DNA of 64,000 bases from Marinobacter gudaonensis (GCF_900115175.1 NZ_FOYV01000001.1:1550001-1614000), one strand, 5' to 3'. Shown: positions 9,087-18,124, counted from the first letter of the stretch. Made by a program: numbers and translations. Notes: a model not told the origin generated them from the sequence alone.

Positions 9087-11468
9087 CTAACCTTCCAGGC
9101 GGGTCACCCGCAACCGAAGGGCATTCACGATGACGCTGACCGAGGACAGCGACATGGCTGCTGCCGCAAAAATCGGCGACAGCAGGATCCCGAACACTGG
9201 ATACAGCACCCCCGCCGCAATCGGAACTCCGGCCGAGTTATACACAAAGGCGAAAAACAGATTCTGACGGATGTTGCGCATGGTCGCCAGAGACAACCGA
9301 CGCGCCTCGACAATGCCCATCAGGTCGCCTCTCAGCAGCGTGATTCCGGCACTCTCGATGGCCACATCGGTGCCCGTGCCCATGGCTACACCTACATCGG
9401 CGGTTGCCAGAGCAGGAGCATCGTTCACGCCATCGCCGGCCATCACCACAATGCGGCCTTCATCCTTCAGGCGTTGCACAATCTTGCCTTTGTCCTCCGG
9501 CAGCACCTCGGCTTCAACCTCGTCGATGTGCAGCTTGCGGGCAACCGCTTCGGCCGAGGTGCGGTTATCGCCGGTGAGCATCACCACCCGGATGCCGTCT
9601 TTCTGCAAGGCCGAAATGGCGGCCTCGGTGGTTTCCTTTACGGGGTCGGCAATGGCCAGCAAGCCGGCCACCTTCCCCTCCACGGCCGCGAAAATGACCG
9701 TTGCGCCATCGCTGCGGAGCTGTTCGGCCCGTTCATCGAACGCGCGAGTGTCAACACCCTCGGCCTCCATCAGCAGCCGGTTGCCAAGAAGCACTCGCCT
9801 GCCGTCGATACGGCCGGTCACGCCCTTGCCATTGGGTGAATCAAAGTCCTCCGCATCCGGCAGGGTAAGGTCCATACCCTTCGCCTTTTCAAGGATGGCG
9901 TGCGCCAGTGGATGTTCACTGCCCTTTTCCAGACCACCGGCGTAACGCATCAGATCGTTGTCGCTGAAGCCCTCGGCGCTCACCAGCTGAGTGACCCGGG
10001 GTTTACCTTCGGTCAGGGTGCCGGTTTTATCCACCACCACGGTGTCCACCTTTTCCATGCGCTCCAGGGCTTCAGCATCACGAATCAGCACGCCACTCTG
10101 GGCGCCGCGGCCGACGCCGACCATGATGGACATGGGGGTTGCCAGACCCAGTGCACATGGGCAGGCAATGATCAGAACACTCACGGCGGCGATCAGGCCG
10201 AAGGCCATGGGCGGCGTGGGCCCAAGAACAGACCAGGCGATAAAGGCGATGATCGCAATCACGATGACTGCTGGCACAAAGTAACCCGCGACCTTATCCG
10301 CCAAACCCTGGATGGGTGCACGGCTGCGTTGTGCGCTGACCACCATCTGCACGATCTGGGACAGCATGGTATCGCGGCCCACCTTGTCGGCCCGCATAAT
10401 GAAACTGCCCTGCTGATTGATGCTGCCGCCAATCACCAGATCTCCGGCTTTCTTGCTGACCGCCAGCGGTTCGCCGGTGACCATGGATTCATCAATGTTT
10501 GAACTGCCTTCAAGCACCTCACCGTCGAGGGGCACCTTGTCGCCCGGCCGTACCCGCAGACGATCGCCCACCTTGACCTGGTCCAGCGACACATCCGACT
10601 CACTGCCGTCATCGCCCAGTTTCCTGGCCGTGGCCGGAGCCAGATCCAGCAGCGCCTTGATGGCGCCGGAGGTTTTCTCCCGCGCCCGCAATTCAAGAAC
10701 CTGCCCAAGCAGCACCAGCACCACGATAACCGCCGCCGCCTCGAAATAGACCGCCACCGAACCGTCGTCCTGGCGAAACGCGCCCGGGAATATCTGGGGG
10801 GCCAGGGTTGCCACCAGGCTATAGATGAGAGCGACCCCCGTACCAATGGCAATGAGCGTGAACATGTTCAGGTTACGGCTGACCACCGATTTCCAGCCAC
10901 GCACAAAAAAGGGCCAGCCACACCAAAGGACGACGGGCGTTGCCAGCACCAACTGGATCCAGTTGGACATTTGCGGGGCCACTAGATGATCAAGCCCGGT
11001 GAGGTGCCCTCCCATTTCCAGAACCAGCACCGGAAAGGCGAGGAGAAGGCCAATCCAGAATCGGCGGGTCATGTCCCTGAGTTCTTCCGAGGGGCCGTCG
11101 TCCAGGCTGACCTGCTCAGGCTCCAGGGCCATCCCGCAAATCGGGCAGTCGCCCGGGCCCTGTTGCCGGATTTCCGGGTGCATGGGGCAGGTGTACATGG
11201 TGCCCGGCGCAACCGGCTCTTCCTCACGGTTGTTGTCCCCAAGATAGCGGTCCGGATCCTGCTCGAACTTCGACTGACAGCCCGCCGAGCAGAAATACCA
11301 GGTTCGACCGGCGTGCTGGCTGCGATGCTCCGCGCTGTGCGGGTCCACCGACATGCCGCACACCGGGTCCTTCACGGTGTGTTCATCACCGCCTGTCTGG
11401 CCGTGGTCGTGGTTATGGTGACTGTGGTCGTGATCGTTGTGGTGATGAGCGTGCCGATGCTCAGCCAT
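9087..11468 (-). CDS. Copper-translocating P-type ATPase with YHS and heavy-metal-binding domains
   Basis: 793-residue inner-membrane P1B ATPase exporting copper (or silver) from the cytoplasm. Order of parts: a His-rich N-terminus ([15 protein letters not shown]), a YHS domain (DPVCGMSVD ... WYFCSAGC), a CPMHPE...CPICGM metal-binding domain, then the membrane core. The core has the CPC transport motif ([13 protein letters not shown]), the phosphorylation site [11 protein letters not shown], the nucleotide-domain SEHPLA and [11 protein letters not shown]. There is no classical CxxC HMA domain; the YHS and His-rich parts replace it, as in CopA2/SilP-type pumps. ATG 11468 has GGAG upstream and overlaps the preceding small gene by 8 bases. 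Confidence 0.95.
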   Translation of the reverse strand: MAEHRHAHHHNDHDHSHHNHDHGQTGGDEHTVKDPVCGMSVDPHSAEHRSQHAGRTWYFCSAGCQSKFEQDPDRYLGDNNREEEPVAPGTMYTCPMHPEIRQQGPGDCPICGMALEPEQVSLDDGPSEELRDMTRRFWIGLLLAFPVLVLEMGGHLTGLDHLVAPQMSNWIQLVLATPVVLWCGWPFFVRGWKSVVSRNLNMFTLIAIGTGVALIYSLVATLAPQIFPGAFRQDDGSVAVYFEAAAVIVVLVLLGQVLELRAREKTSGAIKALLDLAPATARKLGDDGSESDVSLDQVKVGDRLRVRPGDKVPLDGEVLEGSSNIDESMVTGEPLAVSKKAGDLVIGGSINQQGSFIMRADKVGRDTMLSQIVQMVVSAQRSRAPIQGLADKVAGYFVPAVIVIAIIAFIAWSVLGPTPPMAFGLIAAVSVLIIACPCALGLATPMSIMVGVGRGAQSGVLIRDAEALERMEKVDTVVVDKTGTLTEGKPRVTQLVSAEGFSDNDLMRYAGGLEKGSEHPLAHAILEKAKGMDLTLPDAEDFDSPNGKGVTGRIDGRRVLLGNRLLMEAEGVDTRAFDERAEQLRSDGATVIFAAVEGKVAGLLAIADPVKETTEAAISALQKDGIRVVMLTGDNRTSAEAVARKLHIDEVEAEVLPEDKGKIVQRLKDEGRIVVMAGDGVNDAPALATADVGVAMGTGTDVAIESAGITLLRGDLMGIVEARRLSLATMRNIRQNLFFAFVYNSAGVPIAAGVLYPVFGILLSPIFAAAAMSLSSVSVIVNALRLRVTRLEG

Positions 11469-11673
11469 CCTGGCGCTCCTTCCTGTCTGCGGGCCATTCG
11501 GAAAAGGCTATGAAATACAGTAGACCAAGATTGATCAGGGGAACCAGGATCAGCAGCCCCAGCCAGCCCGGGTAACCCGTGCGCTGGCAGATGCGCCAGG
11601 CCGGAACAACCACCGCAATGGCAATCACCAGCATCCACAGCCAGTGTCCTGCCCACAAAGTATTTCCATGCAT
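11461..11673 (-). CDS. Small two-helix membrane protein
   Basis: 70-residue protein with two hydrophobic segments ([14 protein letters not shown] and [21 protein letters not shown]) and a charged tail (ADRKERQDG). The layout resembles short DUF805-like or superinfection-exclusion-type membrane proteins, but I do not assign a family. ATG 11673 is preceded by GGAGG; the in-frame GTG four codons upstream would overlap that ribosome site. It overlaps the copper ATPase by 8 bases, so the two are cotranscribed and perhaps coupled. Confidence 0.7.
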   Translation of the reverse strand: MHGNTLWAGHWLWMLVIAIAVVVPAWRICQRTGYPGWLGLLILVPLINLGLLYFIAFSEWPADRKERQDG

Positions 11674-11692
11674 ATTGGCCTCCACTTTCCAG

Positions 11693-12049
11693 CTACTTCC
11701 GTTTCATGGGGGGCATCTTTGAGCAGCAATGGGGTTCATGCCGCGCATTCGCCCGTACGTTGTCATCAGTGAAGCGGTACCAGGCCAGCTTTCGGCGGGC
11801 CCACCAACCGTTTTTCATCCGACCACCCCGGGCCGTAACCAGGGCCAGTAACTCGTCGATCGACCAGTGACTTCCATCATAGGCGATACCCAGCCGGCTG
11901 GCCGGTCTGCGCTCTGCCATATCCACGCACGGATGATGATTGAGATCCTGTACCAGGTCTTCCCATTGATATTCGGACAGGCCCTCGACAGATAGTACTC
12001 GTCGCACCAGGAAGGCTTCCTGGATACCTGGCTTGCGTGCTTTGGCCAT
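11693..12049 (-). CDS. Hypothetical protein at head of copper ATPase operon
   Basis: 118-residue soluble protein, not recognised. The first 75 residues (from IQEAFLVRRVLSVEGLSEYQW) alternate in a way that recalls a degenerate ferredoxin-like HMA fold without the CxxC metal site. The C-terminus is HEPHCCSKMPPMKRK, a His/Cys/Met cluster that could bind copper. ATG 12049 has GAGGTGA upstream. It is the promoter-proximal gene, behind a TTCAG box, of the unit that continues with the small membrane protein and the ATPase. A metallochaperone-like role is inference only. Confidence 0.65.
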   Translation of the reverse strand: MAKARKPGIQEAFLVRRVLSVEGLSEYQWEDLVQDLNHHPCVDMAERRPASRLGIAYDGSHWSIDELLALVTARGGRMKNGWWARRKLAWYRFTDDNVRANARHEPHCCSKMPPMKRK

Positions 12050-12099
12050 CGGGTTTCACCTCGCATCTTGGTGACTTCGGAACCATTTCAGCACCGCTT

Positions 12100-12116
12100 T
12101 CTGAATTGCCGCTGAA
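12100..12116 (-). promoter_or_regulatory. TTCAG-N6-TTCAG box before copper ATPase operon
   Basis: Minus strand reads TTCAGC-N5-TTCAGA, elements 11 bases apart, 50 bases upstream of the ATG at 12049. With the flanking CATT it is nearly the same as the box at 15472 (shared pattern CATTTTCAG-N6-TTCAG). Confidence 0.65.
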
Positions 12117-12163
12117 AATGCGCGCCAGAATTAGGTTGATTTGAGGTGAATCAATTTTGAAAG

Positions 12164-12191
12164 AAAAAGCCCGGGCGCGAACGCCCGGGCT
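12164..12191 (-). terminator. Rho-independent terminator after copB
   Basis: Perfect 10-bp stem (12168-12177 with 12182-12191, AGCCCGGGCG type), 4-base loop, followed on the minus strand by a run of five T. It ends the cupredoxin-copA-copB unit and separates it from the ATPase operon, which starts at 12049. Confidence 0.9.
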
Positions 12192-12205
12192 ATGGGAAGT
12201 GGCTT

Positions 12206-12952
12206 TTAGAATGCGATCCGGGCGCCAATCACCGCGAACCAGTCTTCCGTGCTGCCGCCCTCTGCTTCCGCAAAATCGGCGGTGTCGCCGTATTTGCGCT
12301 CATGCACCACACCGATGTAGGGAGACACGGCACGGTCGATCAGGTCGTAGCTCAGCCGAAGCCCTGCTTCCGTGGAGCTCAGGCCTTTACCCAGCCCGAT
12401 TTCCCGATCCTCGCTGAAGGCCACGGTGGCATCCAGGGCGGCGGACAGGATCCAGTGGTTGGTGAGCAGCAGTTCGTACTCGGCGTCCAGCTCCGCCGAA
12501 GCGTCACCTTCATCACTGACGTACAGGTTTGCGTCCACCTCGAACCACTGGGGGGCCAGGCCGGTTACACCCAGCACGGCATAGGTACGGTCCGGCCCTT
12601 CAGGTGTATCGAACCGCACGCCCGCCTTGGCATCGAAAAAGTCAGAGATGGGCGTTTGCAACACCAGCTGGTTTTCCAGGCCCTCGTAGGCCTGCTCCTC
12701 GATGGCGTATTCGCCTTTGCTGAGCCAGCGGAATTTCAGCTCGTCGGTGCCGTAAAAGACATCGGACTTCCAGACACCCAGCTCCTCATCCGAATCGCTG
12801 TAGCGGTACTCCAGTTCTTCGAACTGAACACCCCAGGTGGCGAGGGGCTGCTTGCGCGCCGTGGTGTCTTCGATCATGTCCTGGGCTGCCACTGCGGTTG
12901 GCAACAGCAGGGAGCCGACCAGCCCGAGCGTCAGGAATCGACAATACCTCAT
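12206..12952 (-). CDS. copB: Copper resistance protein B (outer membrane)
   Basis: 248-residue outer-membrane beta-barrel protein of the Pcopr CopB/PcoB family, working with periplasmic CopA in copper resistance. Signal peptide at residues 1-23 (VGSLLLPTAVAAQD). The mature part alternates aromatic and polar residues, with QFEELEYRYSDSDEELGVWKSD near the start and a terminal Phe (VIGARIAF), the outer-membrane sorting signature. Unlike many CopB proteins it lacks a long Met/His-rich N-terminal insert; CopA carries that repeat here. ATG overlaps the end of copA by four bases. Confidence 0.93.
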   Translation of the reverse strand: MRYCRFLTLGLVGSLLLPTAVAAQDMIEDTTARKQPLATWGVQFEELEYRYSDSDEELGVWKSDVFYGTDELKFRWLSKGEYAIEEQAYEGLENQLVLQTPISDFFDAKAGVRFDTPEGPDRTYAVLGVTGLAPQWFEVDANLYVSDEGDASAELDAEYELLLTNHWILSAALDATVAFSEDREIGLGKGLSSTEAGLRLSYDLIDRAVSPYIGVVHERKYGDTADFAEAEGGSTEDWFAVIGARIAF

Positions 12953-14748
12953 GCCTCTCCCCCTTCTTCCTCGACCGGATCGGTGTTGGCCTGCTGGGTG
13001 TCAGGGCCGCCCTCGACAATCACTTTCCGGAACATGCCGGCAGCCGCATGGTAGGAAAGGTGGCAATGGAATGCCCACTGGCCGGGTTCGTCCACCTCGG
13101 TTTCCATGTACACCGTGGTACCGGGCTGCACACTGATCGTGTGTTTGACCGGATTGAACTGACCTGCGCCAACATCCAGGATGGACCACATGCCATGCAG
13201 GTGCATGGGGTGAGTCATCATGGTTTCGTTGACAAACTTGAAGCGCACCCGCTCGCCATACTGGAGGCGAATCGGATCGGCATCCTCGTACTTCACACCG
13301 TTGATACTCCAGGTGTAGCGCTCCATGTTGCCGGTCAGGCGCAGCTCAATCTCCCGGGTCGGCTCACGGTCCTCATAAAGCGGGCTCTGGGCACGCAGAT
13401 CGGCGTATGAAAGGAACTTGCCACCGTTGGCTGCGACTGGCACCAGGCCACTGCCCTTGGCATAGAAGGGATCGCTGGGCGCCTTCTGTCCCATGGCACC
13501 ATGATCCATTCCCGCCATGCCGGAATGATCCATGCCTTCCATATTCGAGTGATCCATTCCCTTCATATTCGAATGATCCATCCCCTTCATGTTGGAATGA
13601 TCCATGCCGGCCATGTTCGAGTGATCCATGCCTTCCATTCCGGAGTGGTCCATACCGGCCATATCGCCGTGATCCATACCGTGCATACCGCCGTGGTCCA
13701 TGCCGTGCATGCCGCCCATGTCTGCCATGGTCAGCCGAGATGGTTCGCGCAGTGGCGGAACGACCCCGGCCATACCTTCCTCAGGCGCCAGCGTTGCCCG
13801 GGCAAAACCCGAACGGCCCATGGATTCTGCAAAGATGGTGTAGGCCTGTGCGTCTTTCGGACGCACGATCACGTCGTAGGTTTCCGCCACGCCGATGCGG
13901 AACTCGTCCACGGTAACCGGCTGCACGTTGTTGCCATCGGCCTGCACCACGGTCATGTCGAGGCCGGGAATGCGGATGTCGAAATAGGTCATGGCGGAGG
14001 AGTTGATGAAGCGCAGGCGAATGCGCTCACCCGGCTCGAACAGGCCGGTCCAGTTCTGCTCCGGTCCTTTGCCGTTGATCAGCCCGGTGAAGCCCTGCAG
14101 GTCTTCCACATCCGCTTTCATCATGCGCATATCGCCCCAGGCCAGGCGGTCCTTCAGGGTGTTCAGGAATCCCTGCTCGGAGGCGTCGGAGAAAAACTCG
14201 CCAACGGTCTGCTGCTGGCGGTTGTAGTAGTCCGGCATCATCTTCAGATTGCGCATGATGCGGTCGCCGGAGTGCGGGTGCTTGTCGGTCAGCTGAATGA
14301 CGTATTCGCGGTTGTACCGGAAAGGCTCGCGACCCTCAGGCTCAATCACAATGGCGCCGTAGGCCCCGTCCGGCTCCTGAAAACCAGAATGGCTGTGGAA
14401 CCAGTAGGTACCAGCCTGCTGGATTGGAAACCGGTAGGTAAAGGTTTCGCCCGGCTTGATGCCGGGAAAGCTGATGCCCGGAACGCCATCCTGCTTGTAC
14501 GGCAGAATCAGGCCGTGCCAGTGAATAGATGTCATTTCGTCGAGGTTGTTGGTGACGTTGATGGTCACCTCCTCGCCTTCCTTGAACCTCAGCACGGGGC
14601 CGGGCGAGGCCCCGTTGTATCCGATGCCTTCCTTGACGAAGTCTCCCGTGTCGATGGTGACCCGATCGACTGTCAGGTTGTACTCACCGGTCAGGCCAAG
14701 GGCCGGCAACAGCATGGCCGCAAGGCCCGCCAGAAGTTTTTTCTTCAT
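12949..14748 (-). CDS. copA: Multicopper oxidase, copper resistance protein A
   Basis: 599-residue periplasmic multicopper oxidase that oxidises Cu(I) and binds extra copper. Signal peptide LAGLAAMLLPALGLTG; no twin Arg is seen, unlike many CopA/PcoA proteins that use Tat. The four copper-site motifs are present: IHWHG, WFHSHSG, HPMHLHG and the type 1 site HCHLSYHAAAGM. Between the second and third cupredoxin domains (about 344-420) sits a run of nine 8-residue GMDH repeats. The gene lies between the cupredoxin gene and copB, overlapping copB by ATGA. Confidence 0.96.
   Translation of the reverse strand: MKKKLLAGLAAMLLPALGLTGEYNLTVDRVTIDTGDFVKEGIGYNGASPGPVLRFKEGEEVTINVTNNLDEMTSIHWHGLILPYKQDGVPGISFPGIKPGETFTYRFPIQQAGTYWFHSHSGFQEPDGAYGAIVIEPEGREPFRYNREYVIQLTDKHPHSGDRIMRNLKMMPDYYNRQQQTVGEFFSDASEQGFLNTLKDRLAWGDMRMMKADVEDLQGFTGLINGKGPEQNWTGLFEPGERIRLRFINSSAMTYFDIRIPGLDMTVVQADGNNVQPVTVDEFRIGVAETYDVIVRPKDAQAYTIFAESMGRSGFARATLAPEEGMAGVVPPLREPSRLTMADMGGMHGMDHGGMHGMDHGDMAGMDHSGMEGMDHSNMAGMDHSNMKGMDHSNMKGMDHSNMEGMDHSGMAGMDHGAMGQKAPSDPFYAKGSGLVPVAANGGKFLSYADLRAQSPLYEDREPTREIELRLTGNMERYTWSINGVKYEDADPIRLQYGERVRFKFVNETMMTHPMHLHGMWSILDVGAGQFNPVKHTISVQPGTTVYMETEVDEPGQWAFHCHLSYHAAAGMFRKVIVEGGPDTQQANTDPVEEEGGEA
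13489..13704 (-). repeat. Tandem 24-bp repeat coding the Met/His array of CopA
   Basis: Nine copies of an 8-codon unit encoding (M)xGMDHxx, residues about 349-420 of CopA. Copies are not identical at DNA level. Such an array would bind several Cu(I)/Cu(II) ions and may change in copy number by slippage between strains. Confidence 0.85.
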
Positions 14749-14825
14749 GATTGACTACTCTTGATTACGCCTTTGTCTGGAAACTCGCTCTTCTGATACG
14801 CAAACGGCAGCGCGAATCCACTGCC

Positions 14826-15374
14826 CTACTTTTCAGCCACGGCCTCGTTGAATTTCACTTCGCCGTACATACCCGCCTGGTAATGCCCCGGCACGTTGCA
14901 GGCAAACTCAATATTGGCCTTTTCAGAAAATTTCCAGACGATTTCCTTGCTCTGACCCGGTTCCAGAAGAACGCTGTTGGGGTCGTCGTGCTTCATGGAG
15001 TGACCATCCATCTCCATATTCATCATGTCGTGATTGAGCTTGCCGCCCTGGATCACGCCGTGCTCGACCATCATCTTCATTTCGTCCTGATGGGCCTCGT
15101 GCATCGCAGGGGTACCGAGGTTGAACTCATGAACCAGGTTACCTTTGTTTTCCACCACGAAGCGCACCGTCTCTCCGGGCTGGACCTCAATGGCCTCCGG
15201 CTCGTAGTAATTGTCGTGCATCTCGACAGAGATGGTGCGGCTGGCCTCGGAGGCATTGCCCGGCTCACCAATGGCGGCACCATGACCGTGACCGCCGCTG
15301 TGGGCACCGGCCGCAAACACGTTCGCCGAGAGAGTCATGGCCGCTGCCGCTGCTACAAATGCTGATCGCTTCAT
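14826..15374 (-). CDS. Periplasmic cupredoxin (CopI-like)
   Basis: 182-residue single-domain blue-copper-type protein with a signal peptide (SAFVAAAAAMTLSANVFA) and a His/Gly-rich mature start (GAHSGGHGHG). Copper ligands can be placed as HEFN (first His), then the C-terminal Cys, His and Met in FACNVPGHYQAGM. A Met/His-rich insert (MMNMEMDGHSMKHDD) sits between them. It resembles the CopI cupredoxins of copper tolerance; function inferred from context. ATG has AGGAGG upstream. First gene of the unit that continues to copA and copB (78-base gap). Confidence 0.88.
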   Translation of the reverse strand: MKRSAFVAAAAAMTLSANVFAAGAHSGGHGHGAAIGEPGNASEASRTISVEMHDNYYEPEAIEVQPGETVRFVVENKGNLVHEFNLGTPAMHEAHQDEMKMMVEHGVIQGGKLNHDMMNMEMDGHSMKHDDPNSVLLEPGQSKEIVWKFSEKANIEFACNVPGHYQAGMYGEVKFNEAVAEK

Positions 15375-15471
15375 CCTGTATCCTCCTGTGGGATAATGGC
15401 TTGAAAAACAATGACGGCATGCTCAGAAACTTGAGCAATATCCAGAATCGACGGTTACGATTACCCACCAA

Positions 15472-15488
15472 CCTGAATCCTTTCTGAA
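15472..15488 (-). promoter_or_regulatory. TTCAG-N6-TTCAG box facing cupredoxin-copAB
   Basis: Minus strand reads TTCAGA-N5-TTCAGG, 11-base period, 97 bases before the cupredoxin ATG. It is paired back to back with a plus-strand box at 15508-15524 in the same intergenic region. Confidence 0.65.
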
Positions 15489-15507
15489 AATGACGAATTT
15501 TTTAAGG

Positions 15508-15524
15508 TTCAGGATGATTTCAGG
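15508..15524 (+). promoter_or_regulatory. TTCAG-N6-TTCAG box facing the two-component genes
   Basis: Plus strand reads TTCAGGATGATTTCAGG, an exact TTCAGG direct repeat with an 11-base period, 51 bases before the response-regulator ATG. This suggests autoregulation of the regulator that is proposed to bind it. Confidence 0.65.
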
Positions 15525-15575
15525 TACCAGCGTCACAATGGCGCCCGCGTGACGTCAATCAGGAAGGATGCCCCT

Positions 15576-16241
15576 ATGCGCTTATTGCTTGTCGAAGACG
15601 ACCGATTGCTGGCAGACGGGCTGGCTGGCCAGCTGGAGAAAGCCGGCTTCAGCGTGGATTCAACCCGAACAGTGAAGCAGGCCCTGGCACTCGCCGAACA
15701 GGAGGAATATCGCGCCGTTGTCCTGGACCTCGGACTGCCGGACGGCAACGGACTGGATCTGCTCCGGAAGTGGCGGGCCAACGGTATCGACTTCCCGGTG
15801 CTCATTCTCACGGCCCGAGGTGACTGGCAAGACAAGGTAAACGGCCTGAAAGCCGGTGCCGACGATTACCTCGCCAAACCCTTCCAGTCGGAGGAACTGA
15901 TTGCCCGCCTCAACGCCATTGTCCGCCGGAGCGAAGGTCGGGTTCAGGCCGTGGTCAGGGCCGGCGGCCTGGAACTGGATGAAAACCGCCAGAGCCTGAA
16001 ACTGGCGGACGGAGCCGAACACAGCCTGACCGGCACCGAGTTCCGTCTGTTGCGGTGCCTGATGAGCCGTCCCGGCCAGGTTTTCTCCAAGGAACAGCTC
16101 ATGGAGCAACTGTACAACCTGAACGAAACACCCAGCGACAACGTTATCGAAGCCTACATCCGCAGACTCCGTAAACTCGTTGGCAGTGACACCATTTCAA
16201 CGCGGCGCGGCCAGGGTTATCTGTTCAATGACGTGGTTTAG
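15576..16241 (+). CDS. OmpR/PhoB-family response regulator (copper-responsive, CopR/QseB-like)
   Basis: 221-residue regulator. Receiver domain has the acidic pair VEDD (residues 6-9), phospho-acceptor Asp in VLDLGLPDGNGLD, the Thr in ILTARG and Lys in DDYLAKPF. The C-terminal winged helix (LTGTEFRLLRCLMSRPGQVFS) ends NVIEAYIRRLRKLVG...TRRGQGYLF. ATG 15576 has AGGAAGG upstream; an in-frame GTG at 15549 lies before that site and is less likely. Its 3' end overlaps the kinase gene. Position between cop genes suggests metal sensing; the family includes PmrA and QseB, so this rests on context. Confidence 0.9.
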   Translation: MRLLLVEDDRLLADGLAGQLEKAGFSVDSTRTVKQALALAEQEEYRAVVLDLGLPDGNGLDLLRKWRANGIDFPVLILTARGDWQDKVNGLKAGADDYLAKPFQSEELIARLNAIVRRSEGRVQAVVRAGGLELDENRQSLKLADGAEHSLTGTEFRLLRCLMSRPGQVFSKEQLMEQLYNLNETPSDNVIEAYIRRLRKLVGSDTISTRRGQGYLFNDVV

Positions 16242-17583
16242 CAAACCGGCATCCATCAAAGGCACGTTGCTGGCCCTGCTCCTGCCAGCGGGCATTACCC
16301 TCATGGCCGTTGCCTGGCTGGTCCATGGCCTGCTGCTCGACCGAATGTCGCGGGCCTTCGTGGAAACCCGATTGAAAGACGAGGTCGCCTTCCTCGAACA
16401 TCAGATCCGTGATTCCGGCGGCCAGCTGGACACACTTCAGACAGGCGACTACTTCCAGGAAGTGTTTCACCACGCCTTCGCGATCCATTCGCCCTCCCGC
16501 ACCCTGATGTCGCCGGAAAGCTGGGCGCCGCTGCTGATGCCCCTGATCGCATCCGGCTCTGACGGGTCCGTGCGTGTCAGCGGTCCTGGCGGAGACAACC
16601 TGCCCTCCGACATCCTGGCCTATCGCGACTCTTTTACCGTAGACGGCACCCCGATTGTGGTTGTCGTGTCCGAAGACCTGGACGCCTTGCAGCGCAGCCA
16701 GTCGGAGCTCCATCTCTGGACCGCGATTGTCTCCCTGCTCCTGATACTGCTGCTGGTCGGCGTGCTCTGGCTGGGCATCACTCTGTCCATGCGCCCCGTG
16801 GTATCGCTCAAAGCCACCCTGAAACGGCTGCAGGACGGCGAGGTTTCGCGCATTGCTGTCCAGGCACCGGAGGAATTCCACCCGCTGGTGGTTCAGCTCA
16901 ACCAGTTGTTGGATTCACTGGACCAGCGCCTGGAGCGTTCAAGGGATGCCCTGGCCAACCTCTCCCATAGCGTCAAAACGCCCATTGCCGCCGTTCGCCA
17001 GATACTGGAAGACGAAGACCGGCCGCTGACCCACGACCTGAGGCAACAGATGGCGGCCCGGCTCAGCGACATCGACCGGCAGCTTGAGGCAGAAATGCGC
17101 CGGAGCCGGTTCGCCGGACCGCAGGTCGGCAAAAGCGCCTATCCGCTTAAACAGGCCCGGGATCTGCTGTGGATGCTGGGTAGGCTGTACCCGGCCAAAT
17201 CCTTTGAAATGTCCACCCTGCTCACCGAAGAACGGCGATGGCCGATCGAGGAGCACGACCTGAACGAAGTAATTGGCAACCTCCTGGACAACGCCGGAAA
17301 ATGGTCCAACGCTGTTGTTGAACTGGGCCTGGAAGAAGACGCTGAGGGACTGACCATCACAGTGGAGGACGATGGCCCGGGCGCGCCCGCCGATCTGCTT
17401 CCCAGCCTTGGCACCCGGGGGGTGCGTCTGGACGAACAGACACCGGGACATGGACTCGGCCTGGCCATCGCCCGGGAGATCACCGAGCGATATGGTGGTA
17501 CGCTGGAGTTCAGCCCCGGCACCATCGGCGGCCTCAAGGCCAGGGTTCATTTTCCCGGAAATTCTGGGGGGAGCAGGCAGTGA
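16228..17583 (+). CDS. Sensor histidine kinase partner of the copper response regulator
   Basis: 451-residue inner-membrane kinase. One membrane helix near residues 13-35, a periplasmic sensor of about 130 residues, a second helix (LWTAIVSLLLILLLVGVLWLGI), a linker resembling HAMP, the phosphorylated His in LANLSHSVKTPIAAV, then N-box NEVIGNLLDNAGKW, G1 VEDDGPGAP and G2 GHGLGLAIA. The kinase looks PhoQ/QseC-like. ATG 16228 starts inside the last codons of the regulator gene; an earlier in-frame start at 16180 would overlap far more. The sensor domain shows no obvious Met/His copper cluster. Confidence 0.9.
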   Translation: MTWFSKPASIKGTLLALLLPAGITLMAVAWLVHGLLLDRMSRAFVETRLKDEVAFLEHQIRDSGGQLDTLQTGDYFQEVFHHAFAIHSPSRTLMSPESWAPLLMPLIASGSDGSVRVSGPGGDNLPSDILAYRDSFTVDGTPIVVVVSEDLDALQRSQSELHLWTAIVSLLLILLLVGVLWLGITLSMRPVVSLKATLKRLQDGEVSRIAVQAPEEFHPLVVQLNQLLDSLDQRLERSRDALANLSHSVKTPIAAVRQILEDEDRPLTHDLRQQMAARLSDIDRQLEAEMRRSRFAGPQVGKSAYPLKQARDLLWMLGRLYPAKSFEMSTLLTEERRWPIEEHDLNEVIGNLLDNAGKWSNAVVELGLEEDAEGLTITVEDDGPGAPADLLPSLGTRGVRLDEQTPGHGLGLAIAREITERYGGTLEFSPGTIGGLKARVHFPGNSGGSRQ

Positions 17584-18038
17584 AGATCGGCGAACTTGCA
17601 AAAGCGACGGCCATTCCCGTCGAAACCATCCGCTATTACGAAAAGATTGGTTTGCTGCCGGAACCCAACCGGGACACCAGCGGTTATCGCGCCTACCGCC
17701 AGCCCCATCTCGACCGGCTGCTGTTTATCAAACGCTGCCGCAACCTGGATATGGCCCAGGAAGAGATCCGGGAACTGATTCGCCTCGCCGAGCAGCCGGA
17801 GGCCGACTGCAGCGGAGTGGATGCCCTTCTGGCCCGCCATCTTGTACACGTTCGCGAGCGGCTCGAGGAGCTGGCACGTCTGGAAGAGACCCTCGTGCGG
17901 CTCCAGGAAGCCTGCTCGGATGCCAGGACGGTCAGGGAATGCGGAATTCTTGATGGTCTCAACACCGAGCTTGAAACGCCCCGCAGCGACGATCATCACA
18001 ACCACGTGCCTGGCACCCACGGGCCAGGCCAGAGCTGA
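17580..18038 (+). CDS. cadR: MerR-family Cd/Pb-type regulator (CadR-like)
   Basis: 152-residue metal-responsive activator. N-terminal HTH (KIGELAKATAIPVETIRYYEKIGLL), dimerisation helix, then metal ligands C77, C112 and C121, followed by a His-rich tail (DDHHNHVPGTHG), as in CadR of Pseudomonas. It starts with GTG inside the kinase stop (GTGA overlap at 17580-17583), so it is translated from the two-component mRNA. A matching palindromic operator with a 19-base spacer lies just downstream, before the CDF gene. Symbol given on C77/C112 and the His tail; PbrR is the alternative. Confidence 0.85.
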   Translation: MKIGELAKATAIPVETIRYYEKIGLLPEPNRDTSGYRAYRQPHLDRLLFIKRCRNLDMAQEEIRELIRLAEQPEADCSGVDALLARHLVHVRERLEELARLEETLVRLQEACSDARTVRECGILDGLNTELETPRSDDHHNHVPGTHGPGQS

Positions 18039-18065
18039 ACCTTTGCCAACAACCTCTTTAACGGT

Positions 18066-18096
18066 TTGACCCTGTAGTTACTACAGGGTTTTTAAT
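18066..18096 (+). promoter_or_regulatory. MerR-type promoter/operator of the CDF gene
   Basis: A -35 TTGACC (18066-18071) and a -10 TTTAAT (18091-18096) are separated by 19 bases. The spacer is filled by a perfect palindrome ACCCTGTAG-TTA-CTACAGGGT (18069-18089). Long spacers with such a palindrome are the hallmark of promoters twisted into shape by MerR-family activators. Confidence 0.9.
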
Positions 18097-18124
18097 AGGG
18101 CCATCCAATATCAAGGAGGTGTCT

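Noticed and set aside
12136..12154. TTGATT-N7-AATCAA palindrome as FNR box
   Set aside because: The spacing between half sites is wrong for FNR/ANR (should be 4 between TTGAT and ATCAA).
13489..13704. Regular 24-base repeats that might be read as a CRISPR array
   Set aside because: Repeats are in frame, with no spacers, and encode the GMDH array of CopA.
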